From Plazaster borealis (Eukaryota; Echinodermata; Asteroidea; Forcipulatida; Labidiasteridae), in NCBI GenBank assembly GCA_021014325.1, contig CM037459.1, positions 11,255,501 through 11,319,500 of the forward strand: DNA of 64,000 nucleotides, given 5' to 3'. The notes beneath the pieces are model-generated. The model was not told the DNA's origin and searched no databases. It saw only the letters and a list, made by a program, of their open reading frames with translations. The position numbers and the translations under genes were made by a program. Position 1 is the stretch's first letter. The number at the start of each line of letters is the position of its first letter. Positions 12,988-24,000 of the stretch are shown in pieces.

Positions 12988-13332
12988 AACAGGGGACTTT
13001 TGGGACGCTAGGTGGCAGCAGACTTACCCCCAGGCCAGAGCCGTATATTGAGAGAGTTGCGACAACTTGCGATTAGAAGCCATTTTGTCTCAAAAAAATG
13101 CATTGGCGAATACAGGGTGCCAGACTAGTCTGCCCATTGGGTTGTACTGCATTTTGGAACAAAATGGCGTCCAGCAACCACGTGACCGGAGAAAGCTGGT
13201 CCCTCCATGTCGCAACTCTCTCAATATACAGCTCTGCCCCAGGCCAGGTAATTCCCGATTGTTCTCGTAAACAATGGAAATTTACCTGGTAAGTCTGCTG
13301 CCACCAAGCGTTCCAGAGTCTCCCATTCTGTT
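12988..13332. mobile_element. Outer foldback element interrupted by a second one
   Basis: GGTGGCAGCAGACTTACC on the left (13011-13028) is matched by GGTAAGTCTGCTGCCACC on the right (about 13287-13304), with weaker outer pairing (AACAG / CTGTT). A second inverted repeat occupies its interior. Confidence 0.75.
13037..13236. mobile_element. Inner foldback element nested in 12988-13332
   Basis: Left end CGTATATTGAGAGAGTTGCG and right end CGCAACTCTCTCAATATAC are inverted copies separated by about 140 bp. Position inside another foldback indicates later insertion, or a compound element. Confidence 0.75.
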
Positions 13333-13877
13333 TACTGTTGGAAAACATTTTAAAGATTATAGCATAATCCAATTGTAAACTAACTGATGTATGTAATTAG
13401 TGATGACGAAAACCAAAGTAGTGGAATGTGTCTATATTCATACTGATCAATCAGAATTAACTCTTTCAGTGCCCAGCTTTTTGAGGTTTTTCGAAATTCT
13501 GTATAAAAAAACAAGAAGTCTTTCTCACCAAACAATTTGCTGATTTCTATTGCCTTGGTACATCCCAAAGTCAAGAGTATTTCTTGAGTGATAATGCCCT
13601 CTCGTAATAACATGTATACTATGGGTCGTACATGTACGATTGATGACACTTTTTATGTACATAACAAAGATCGTATAAAATGTACGATAATGGCGCTTTC
13701 GGGATACATAAAACACTCGTAGGCCTTCATGTACGACCTCGGCACTGAAAGAGTTAAACGAATATTATTATTTAACTTAATCCAATAATATATGATGCAA
13801 AATACTATTAAAAAATGAGGATCTAGGCCAAAGCCTAAACATTCTAATTATGTGGAACTGGGTTGTTGTGTAAAACG

Positions 13878-14065
13878 CATCTGAAAGCACACAATTTTAT
13901 ACAACTATATTATAGGGTGTTTTTTCTTTCATTATTTTCTAGCAACTTCATGACCAATTATTGAGCCCAAATTTTCACAGTTTTGTCTTTTTATGCATAT
14001 TGTGCACACCTAGTGAGGATACTGGTCTTTGACAATATTACCAAAAGTATACCCTGCCTTTAAAA
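13878..14065 (-). mobile_element. Family A foldback element, truncated diverged copy 3
   Basis: Minus-strand copy retaining CTGAAAGCACACAA, TGAGCCCAAATTTTCACAG and the terminal CCCTGCCTTTAAA. The half beyond the central palindrome is missing. Confidence 0.75.
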
Positions 14066-14448
14066 GCTGTGGGCTTACAAAAAAAGGTTTCCGGCACGTC
14101 GCGAAAAAAATAATAATGTTAACATAATAATCTGGTTTTGGGTTTTTTTACTTAGCGTTGTGAGAGTTTTTGTGGAAAATTCGACAAACTGTGTGAACCG
14201 CAACAGATAATACCTAAAAATGGACGCTATAGGCCGTTTTCACATGGACAATCAGTTTTTACGTCGACACATAGTTTACCATTACCACAAAAAAATTAAC
14301 TCAAAGATATCCACTAACTGAATTTAAGATGATAAGTCGACTTGGTTTATTGGTGAGTCACCTTGGTGAGAAAACCATCTGCATCATGCATCGAGCTCCT
14401 TCAGGAGTCGACAGTCGACCGTAATATTTTGAAGGAGCTGGAGACTGG

Positions 14449-14576
14449 GGCCCAATTTCATGGCTCTACTTACCGCGGAATTCTGCGCTTACGCCCAGCT
14501 GCGTCCCATAGAAATACACACATTACAATGCGCGTAAGCGCAGAATTATTGGTAAGCAGTGCCATGAAATTGGGCC
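14449..14576. mobile_element. Foldback (MITE-like) element, GGCCCAATTTCATGGC ends
   Basis: GGCCCAATTTCATGGC at the left is the exact reverse complement of GCCATGAAATTGGGCC at the right. Inner arms also pair (AATTCTGCGCTTACGC / GCGTAAGCGCAGAATT). About 128 bp, no ORF. Confidence 0.88.
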
Positions 14577-14621
14577 TAGTTGTCTCGAGTTTCGATGTTC
14601 CATAGAATAAGTTGAGTAGGT

Positions 14622-14669
14622 GATGGATAAGTGGTATGGCACTCATGGATAAGTGGTATGGCACTCATA
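14622..14669 (+). repeat. Short tandem duplication of about 23 bp
   Basis: ATGGATAAGTGGTATGGCAC occurs twice in direct succession (about 14622 and 14645), shortly after the foldback at 14449-14576. Confidence 0.85.
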
Positions 14670-15029
14670 GAACATTAATGTGAACTTAAATATTATTGTG
14701 ATCACATGACGTGACTGTAAGTGGTTCGTCAACACGAGCACTGTGAGCTTTCGATGCCACCCCCCCCACCTACGAAAATAATTGCGCCCTCTGTTGGGCC
14801 AATTAATCAGTGACTATGGTCAAGGTCCTTGACGTATACCAGTGCAAAAAAATCCTAAAGTTGTCAAAAGATCGAGTTGCAGACTAATTGTCATAGGCGG
14901 GCGGAAAAAGTCAAAACAAGCTAGAGTAGAGGAATGGCGGATAAACACACCGCCGCCCAGCTGTGGTCATGCTTAGCCAGATTCCACTGAAGAAGTAAAC
15001 AACGGTTGAGATTTCAACCTGAAGAGAAA

Positions 15030-18000
15030 ATGGCACATCCCGATCAGCTTGAACTGACCGATGCTTTGTTTCAGGCTATTGAACAAGATAGGTTCAGGTA
15101 GGTTTGATCATCGTATTCGTAGAACAATCGGGGAGTCCTCAGTCAGTCAGATGAAGTGACATGGCTGAGTCGAGTGAGCTTGTCTAGACATGATCTGATG
15201 ACACTGTCATGACTGTCAAAAACTAAAAGAAGTGTCTTCTCATTCTGTTTTAAAAATACATTCATGACCACGATGACACTGGTTTGTATTATAGATTAGT
15301 AATAATTATTATATAGTTTTAAACTAGCGACTACAGTCTGACAGTACTACAGTCAGTAGCAACAGTATTTTTAATTAGTTTTACCACTACACTGTTCCCC
15401 TGTACCTCCATGGTTTTACAGTCATGAGTACAAACATTTAGTGGGATAAAAGTACACTGCTTTTGCTCTACAGACAGAGATTTACACTGGCACTGTCACT
15501 GGTAAAATTAGATAGTTTGATGCATGTTGTTACAAATACAAGGTTAGGCCTATCCAAGTGCCAATATTATCTGGACTTCCTCCGATCCTTGGCCCTACGC
15601 CCACGTACCTCCAGGAGGTGACATTTGTTTTCGAAAAGAAACTCACGTTTTTATGCCGAGATTTTTTCCCCAGTTGTCACTTATTGTAGCTCATTTGTGG
15701 ACAACACATTAATTTGAAAAAAAGAGCTTGCTCGTTTTGGTGTAATTTATGAAGAAAATCGGCGGTGTTACTGATGACACGGTTTGACTGCCCGGCATCC
15801 GCGATTTTGCTAATGCGCTATGGTCTTGGTGCAAGACGTTTCTCGTTTACCTTTCACGCACAGCGCGGCCAACGACCCGCTCATTCAACTCGCCAATAGC
15901 GCGCGGGGGGCGGTTCGTGGGCTAAAATCAGGTGTTCATGGCACGCGCTATTGGCGAGTTGAATGAGCGGGTCGTCGGCCGCGCTGTGCGTGAAAGGTAA
16001 ACGAGAAACGTCTTGCACCAAGACCATACACCTGTAGCATTAGCAAAATCGCGGATGCCGGGCAGTCAAACCGTGTCAGTAACGCCGCCGATTTTCTTCA
16101 TAAATTACACCAAAACGAGCAAGCTATTTTTTTAGAATTAATGTGCTGTCCACAAATGAGCTACAATAAGTGACAACTGGGGAAAAAATCTCGGCATAAA
16201 AACGTGAGTTTCTTTTCGAAAACAAATGTCACCTCCTGGAGGTACATGGGGTAGGGCCAAGGATCGGAGGAAGTCCAGAGAATATTGGCACTATTAATGG
16301 GGCTAGGTTAAGGCCCTATTTTTAATGTTATAATTATGAAGGTTGCTGTTTAGTGTTGGTTGCCTGCTTCCCTAATTTTGCATTATTATTATCAATCATT
16401 GAATGTTTTTTAACAGTGTTTCAGCCAGACATGTTTCAAATGGTATGAGGTTTTTTTTTTCATTATTTATGATGAATGATGAATAAAATGATGAATATTA
16501 AATTTATAAATTTAATATTCATCATTTTATACATTGTACATTGAAATCATTAGAAATCAACAAAAACATCCTTAAGTTATAACCTCAAACTTCTTGGAAA
16601 TCATGGGTTGCATGTACATGTACACCGCTCTTCTAGGTTGGGTTTACCATTCTTGCAGTGAGGCAGTAGATTTCATTGGTTGACTCATGAGTTTTTCAGA
16701 GGCTCAGACCAATCACATCGTGGAATAGAAACAGCGCTCAGTTCGCAGTGCACTTTAGTGGATGCTAGACTTGTAGGCAAGTTGACTGGTGGTCATGTGA
16801 GAGAAGTGTATGCTATAACCAGCGTCACCACACATTTATAAAGCATCAGACGTTGGCAAACATTTGGCGAGTCTAAAGTGGATGCATATTATCAGAGCAA
16901 AAACGGAGGTATCCTTGTGTGGAGATCAACCAGCCGACAAAATCTGCATACGTGGGTAGGCCTACTACATACATACAAACAACGTACCGTTACCCTCTTA
17001 TGAAGCTGTTTGATGATTTGGAACTTGAAAATGTGTGATGTGGTTCACCTTTTTTGTGCAAATAATGAACAATTTTGTAATAATGAAGTTTTATCATTTA
17101 TGGGGTTTCGTTTGTGAGCATGTGACTTTGAGCGGTGGATGCAAATCTGAGACATTCATTCCCATGGCCTAAATGATGGTCATCATGCATTTTTGTGTGT
17201 TGTGCACTGTAATTGTAACTTGACATGATGAATGTGCTCGTATCGAGGGCAAGGTAAAGAGCATGATAGGCTATTATAATCAGGTTGCAGTGTGCGATGA
17301 TATTGTCACCATCTCTGGTCCCTGATGAGAGCGATGATTATTGATTTTGATGGCTTTTGAGCAAGTTTTATTAATCAGATTCTTCATTGTATTCTCTAGC
17401 AATGGCTCACAACTACTCACTTTTTTCTTCAGTCAGTGCTTATTTCCTTTTCGTTATCAAATAGCAAGCATTATATTTTTCCTACTTTAGTTTTTAAATC
17501 TGATTTCGGACTTTTTTAACCCTCAGAAAAACTGGCAAAAAATACCCAGAAAAGTCTGTAAAAGCGTATTCCATAGTCTAGTAATGTAGGTCAGCCCTCA
17601 GACTCAATGATCCTACTTTTCCCCAAGGACCAAATATACATGTACAGGCTGCAAATAGTGAGAGACACTGTAAGTTCTGCCCTGCCTCCTACCTCTACTC
17701 CTCTCATAGCAACTAGTTTCACAGATGGCTGAAAACAACAATATAAATAAACATCATACAAGTAGATGTGTAGGCCTTACAAGTTATGCATCATTTATTT
17801 GTCAATCCACCTTGCTTTGGCACTTTCTTGGAATTGAAGAGGGGGGAGGGGGTGGCATTGAAATGTATGCATATGTCTAGGGGCTGCAACTGTTAACAGC
17901 CTTTACCTTGAAGGGTTCTAACACTTTATAAACATACCCTATCTTTATCGTGTTCCATGCCTCCTTACTGTAGATGGTGTAGCTGGGTCGGAGTCAACAA

Positions 18001-21000
18001 ATGAGTGGGAGTGTGTTCGCCTTTTGGGTGGCTGTGTACTACAACAAACGCCTTGGTAAACACACTCGCTCAATTAATTATTAATATAAGATACTAAACT
18101 AACCTACATGTACAGTGAATAAATATACAGTGTCTAACTACCCTAAACTGAAGCATTCCCTAAACTAAGAAAATGTATACAAAGGTCCCTATTCAACATT
18201 TCAAGCAGGACTAAAACTAAGGTGCTTGTGCTCACTCTGGCGATATGAATGGTTAAAGCGTGCACTAGGTAAGGTAAAGGTACCAACTGGTGCCATAGTG
18301 TGGTGATGTTCCTTTGTGTGGTGGCACTTTAAACAATATCGGGTCCATTTCCAGACATCACAGTTGATGCTTGGCCAGACAAATCTCTGTGTGACTAGCC
18401 GGTGTGTTGCCCGAACGCCTGGATGAGATAATGAGTGTCATGACTCAAAAAATGCATGTGTTAACTTCACTGGAACGTACATGTATGGCCTACACATAGC
18501 TGTACCAGTTGACATGTCACATGGTTGGTACAATTACAAAGACGATGAGTCTCAAAACTTAGAAAGTTCTTCATCATCTTCATTCCCGAAGGGATGCCAT
18601 TTTCTCAAAATCAATGCTCTCTTTAAACTGCTGGCAGAGTTACTGAATCTGTCCTGCAAGTCTCTTAGCTTCAACCTTTGCTTCTTGGTTTGACTCTTGT
18701 TTAGTCTTTAAGGATCTTAGCTCCTTCATCACTCTCTAATCTCTGTGTGACTAGCCGTTGTGTTGCCCAAACGCCTGGATGAGATAATGAGTGTAATGAC
18801 TAAAAAAATGCATGTCTTTACTTAACTGGAACGTGTGGCCTTGCTGTACCAGATGACATGTCACATGTAATTAAACCATGAGACGTAGTTAGTGGTACTT
18901 CCTTAAATTGCAAAGACGGCGAGTCTCTTAACTTAGAAAGTTCTTCATCATCTTTTTGAAGGGAAGCCATTTCCTCAAAATCAACACTCTCTTTAAACTG
19001 CTGGCGGATTTACTGAATCTGTCCTGCAAGTCTCTTAGCTTCAACCTTTGCTTCTTGGTTTGACTCTTGTTCAGTCTTTAAGGATCTTAGCTCCTTCATC
19101 ACTCTCTGCAATCTTTCTGCAAATATCTCTTTGTAAGACTCCTGGGGTCGATTTCACAAAACTCTTCCTAACCTACATTGTAGGACTAGTCCTAGGCAAT
19201 GGTAAGAGATAGGACTAGTCTTAAAGGCACTGTACACGTTTGGTAATTACTCAAAATATATATTAGCATAAAAACTGACTTGGTAATGAGCAACAGAGAG
19301 CTGTTGATAGTATAAAACTTTGTGAGAAACAACTCCCCTCTGAAGTAACGTAGTTAACGTAACGTAGTTTTTGAGAAAGAGGTAATTCCTCACTAAAATA
19401 ATAAAAACTTCTTGCAAGAAGTTTTTATTCCTATCTGAAAGCACACAAATTTGTACAACAAGGGTGTTTTTTCTTTCATCATTTTCTTGCAACTTCGATG
19501 ACCAATTGAGCCCAAACTTTCACAGGCTTGTTATTTTATGCATATGTTGGGATACACCAAATGAGAACACTGGTCTTTGACAATTACCAAATGTGTACGA
19601 TGCCTTTAAGTTAAGACCAGTTACTGGTCCTAACTTCAGATAAGACTAGTGTTATCTCTTTGTGAAATCGGCCCCAGTTCTGTAATGGTGGCCAGAGCTA
19701 CGTTGGTGCTACTTGAGCTGGCCGATAGTTAGAGGTAGGGATGATACAACAGAGGAAGAAATACACGTCTTTTATACTTGGCTATACGGGAAGATTATTA
19801 AGTACTTCTAGCTGATGGTATAAAAGAAGGAGTTCCATAAGAGTAGAAAAACAACTGGATTGGGCCACAGTGCACATTGTAGCACTGGGCTAACCAGGAT
19901 GGTCTGTCTACAAGTAAGTACAGAACAGTGAAGAATAAATTAAGAATGAAACCTATAAGGACATTATATAGGGGATTGGAAAAGCTGGGTCACTGACCAG
20001 GTAATGGTGGTGGTCAGTGCATGGTCCATATGGGGGCATTGGGTGTGCATGCCACAGGGGTAGTTTATGGGATTGAGTGCCTGGGCAAGGATGAGGGACA
20101 GAAGCTTTTAATTGGGTTAAGGTTGGAAGGAGGCTGTGTTTCTGAATAAAATAAAAACTGGTAAGGAAAGCTGGATTTAGGGCTTACAATTAGCTGACTG
20201 GTCCTGTTGGCCAGTCATTAATGTAGAGATAAGGGAAGGAGGGCGGTCCTATATTTAAAAAGGACGAGGATTCACCAAGAAACATTAAAAGTAACAAATT
20301 CTATAGATGATGTGTAAAATATGAAATAACCTCCAGTGCTGATTTTAATCCTTTAATGCAAGAGCACATTGACTAAAAAATAGCATACAATACAAAATAG
20401 CAAAGTCAATCATGTAAAGACTAAAGTTAGAGGTCAAAAGGTCAGTACAACACACATACAAGTTTACAAAACTACCGATTGAAATAGCCCTATAGTATTT
20501 CTTGAATCAAAATATAATTTAGGACAATACTCACAGAAAGTTCTAGGAAAGTATCCCTCCCAAATAGTATGTGGAACATGGCTCTAGCCATGCTCCCTTC
20601 AAAATGGAGAGAAATACAGAGCGAAAATAATGTGCTCTCCCCGCTCTCTCTTGCTCACAGCTAAATGGAAAAGAGAGTGGGTCTACAGGTCGCGACCCCA
20701 AAGTTAACTTTTTACAGTAAATAATGTAAATCACAAAAGTTGGAGTACTGATGTGAACACTGAGGGCGCACTTGGGTTCCCTACAGGTTCCCTATTTTAT
20801 GACCACGCGACCTGAGTGGTCCAAAAACAATATTAACTTTTAATTTACCAATTATTGAGGTAGATCACATGGATCAATGTCAGGTACATGTAGTCACTAC
20901 ATTAAAAAAAAGTTATGAGCAAACCCTGGATAGTTTTGTGCATACATACACTGTACATCCATTAGGCCTACATGTACTAGTACTTCACAGGCCTACTGGT

Positions 21001-24000
21001 CTGTACATTTTTGTATAGAGAATGAAAATGGCCTTGCCCTCCCATGAAATTCCAGGCCTGTATCTATTGAAAAAATGAGTGCATCATGAAACTCAATTTT
21101 ATCCTGGAGCCTATCTTGAAAACTTTACAAAATATCATAACACTAGTTTGCATTACAATAACATTTAATTTGTAATATATAATAATAGCATTTCTTATAC
21201 TTATAACAAATGTAGCCAATGAACTAATGTCCTGTAAAGTTGCTCCACTAGTACAGGAGAAATACACGTTTGTAACTGGAAACAGATGATTGATTAATAT
21301 ATTCACTATTTTTTGAGGAGATGGAACTCCAATAAAGGAGAGTAGGAAATGAGACACTGCTACTCCGATTAGCTTATAAGTGGGATTTATGTTTAGTACA
21401 TGTATGTGTGGAGGAAGGTATTTCTTTGCCTTGTAATTTATTTAGTTTGAAATATGTGGTTGAGGGCAACTCCCCTGGAAGATCTTTCTTTTTTTTAAAG
21501 AGTGTTTCCCATAAGCTTTTATAAGCTTGAGTTGGCTGCCAAGTAGGCTAAACTAGACCCATTAGTCTGTCATGAGCCCCTGGCTCCGGTTGATTTATGT
21601 TTTGACTGGCCACAGTTTTAAACCACGTGGTCAGTGAGCAGTTTGGCAGCAGAGAAAGGACATGTGTTTTTTCATAGAGCAAGGAAAGTTCTGGACCTTA
21701 TAAGCTGCTGTTGTTTCTACTTTGCTGCTCAATAATTCTGGTTAATGTCGGAATGCACTTTTTAGTGATTCACTTAAATTAGCGCTGTGTTGGTTTCGCA
21801 AGTTTTTTTATATAGGAAAAAGTCAGATTACTTTTCATGGACATGGTTGTCGCCAAAGTCATTCTAGTTAGAATAAAAATCAATCAAGCATAGAGATTTA
21901 CTTTAACTGGTTTTGATTGTTGTTGTTTTTGTTTTGTTTTTATATTGGACAGTTTAAATGAAATTCACATTTCAGGTTCTATGGTTGAAAGAAAACTTTC
22001 GTTCACTCGTCCATATTTGGGTTTTTCTTTAAAGAAAGTTTGCGACTCTATCATTTTGATCCAGGTTATTCTTCCATTTTAGCTTTCCCCGTCATTTTAC
22101 TTTTGGTGAACCAGTTTTCTGGGTTACATATTACGCAATATTTGTCAAATTTGCTCATTGGCAGTGCTGAAAAGGTTCACAACAAAACTGCAAAGACAAG
22201 CCATTCCTATTGCCAGAGAGAAGCTCATTCTTGTCCCAGCCCCATCATTCCCTCCATTTTCAGTTGTAAGCGACCCTTGCTCTGTAGACTCTTTCTTTGC
22301 AGTAGATCCACCTGGGGTAGATGCAGTAGATCCACCTGGGGTAGATGCAGTAGATCCACCTGAGGTAGATGTTGTAAGGATATCGTCAAATTTCCACAGG
22401 TACGTCTTAATGGAGCGTGGTGGAGCATTGGCGTTGATGTAGCCAGTCCTAGTGGTGTCATACATGCTGAAGGGAACCTCTGAGTCACCCCTATGGAAAT
22501 GTCAAGGAGTATATTGGATTGTGTTGATAAAGATCCAATTGGCAGAACTTGTTTTGGGCTTAATGGATTTAATAGGCTACACAAATATTGACGGCTACAC
22601 AAATATTGACTGCTTCAAGACTAAAATGGTTAAAACTACCACTCCCCAGGTAATTTTCAGGGGTTTTTCCTTTTTTGTTGTTGATGCCATCACCAAGGGA
22701 GTTGTAGTTTTAACCATAGCATGAGTAAAGGCAATCAGTATTTGTTTAGTCCTTGCTCTATGGTTTAACAACTATACATATTGTGCCTAGACTTTTTTTA
22801 GGTACCAAGGGAGCTGCTGTTGCTATGGGTGTAATGTAGTCCATTGGTTGCTACATGTACGGTCATAGTACCTTGTTTGCTGTGTGTATAGCATGTTCGC
22901 GCGTCTTTCTAGTAAAAATAAGACATATCATGTGACGCGCTCTAAACCAATCAAAAGGCAGAATCGTTGTAAGGGGTGTTATAAAACACATTAACAAAGT
23001 GAGATGTATCATATTGAATCCAGTCTCAAGTTTTGAACATGACCAACCTGTTAAGAATAACAGTCGCTATTGTACCATCGGGGTGCTTGAATGCAGTCAT
23101 GTCCAGACTAGTATTGGAGGATGGTACAAGATCAACACGCACTGAACCTGCTGGGATGAATTTACTGTATAGAAGCAAACAAAAGAGAACAATATAATAC
23201 AATAATATTGGCTTCTTATGTAGCGCTCATATCCGTCACTCAGTGACGCTCATGGCGCTACAACCATGGAGCAATAAACTAGTTTATTGCTCCGTGGTTA
23301 AATCCAAAATACATCAGTACAGCCCTCTAGAACATTGTGATCATTCAAATTACCTGAAGTGGCCCATGTGATAAAACATAGGTTGTTTGTAGAAAACGTC
23401 GTTCTCTGCATCTACTATAATGGGGCTATCAACCTCATTCTTAGCCCAGTTAGGCCCTCCTTGCATATTCAGGGCAAGGTTCCAGTCCACCCATCCAGCC
23501 ACAAAATGATTCAAGTCCTGGAAACAGGAGAAACACAAATCTTTGAGAGGTCATTTTCAGAAATTCTCTTGGAAAAACATCTCAAGTTGTAATAGATGTT
23601 AATTTTGCATCGAGGAAAAAGAATACAGTTTTGTGTTTACCCTTACATCGATGTGTGTAAAGCACTGTATACTCAGTACTTTCCCGAGTACTGTGAAAAA
23701 AACACAGTCAAATCACTTTGATGGGATTCAAACCCAAGACCTTTGCATTGCTATGTCTTACCACTAGACAACCGAGGTAGCCTGACTACAGGCAGTTCGA
23801 ATCCTATGTTTTAGCAGCGGGAACCGCAACGATCTAATAGATGTTAATTTTGCATCGGGCATCAGAGTTAAAGAGTATATTTGTGTCCTTCCGTATAATG
23901 TACATGGTATAGGGTGATAATGATGAGATTGTTATGATCAAACAGTGACGTTGAAATATCTTCATTTGCTTTTATAATAATAATAATACACAACATTTAT

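Larger units (their letters stand above)
12643..15029. other. Intergenic region between SLC27A2-like and ANKLE1
   Basis: No gene recognised. It contains nested foldback elements (12988-13332), a truncated family A copy (13878-14065) and a foldback at 14449-14576. The last few hundred bases must hold the ANKLE1 promoter; a CCAAT box occurs in GGGCCAATTAATC near 14798, but its role is untested. Confidence 0.5.

Noticed and set aside
19247..19492. Recurring small reading frames containing peptides such as [20 protein letters not shown] (also near 40564, 44027, 55915 and 57515)
   Set aside because: They are translations of the family A foldback elements across the central palindrome; both strands give similar peptides, and none has a start or context suggesting expression.
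20543..20734. Minus-strand frame in the ANKLE1 intron
   Set aside because: No similarity I recognise, and no neighbouring exon with compatible phase.
22158..22442. Plus-strand frame rich in [12 protein letters not shown] repeats
   Set aside because: It is the antisense shadow of the 24-bp minisatellite in the glucosylceramidase last exon.
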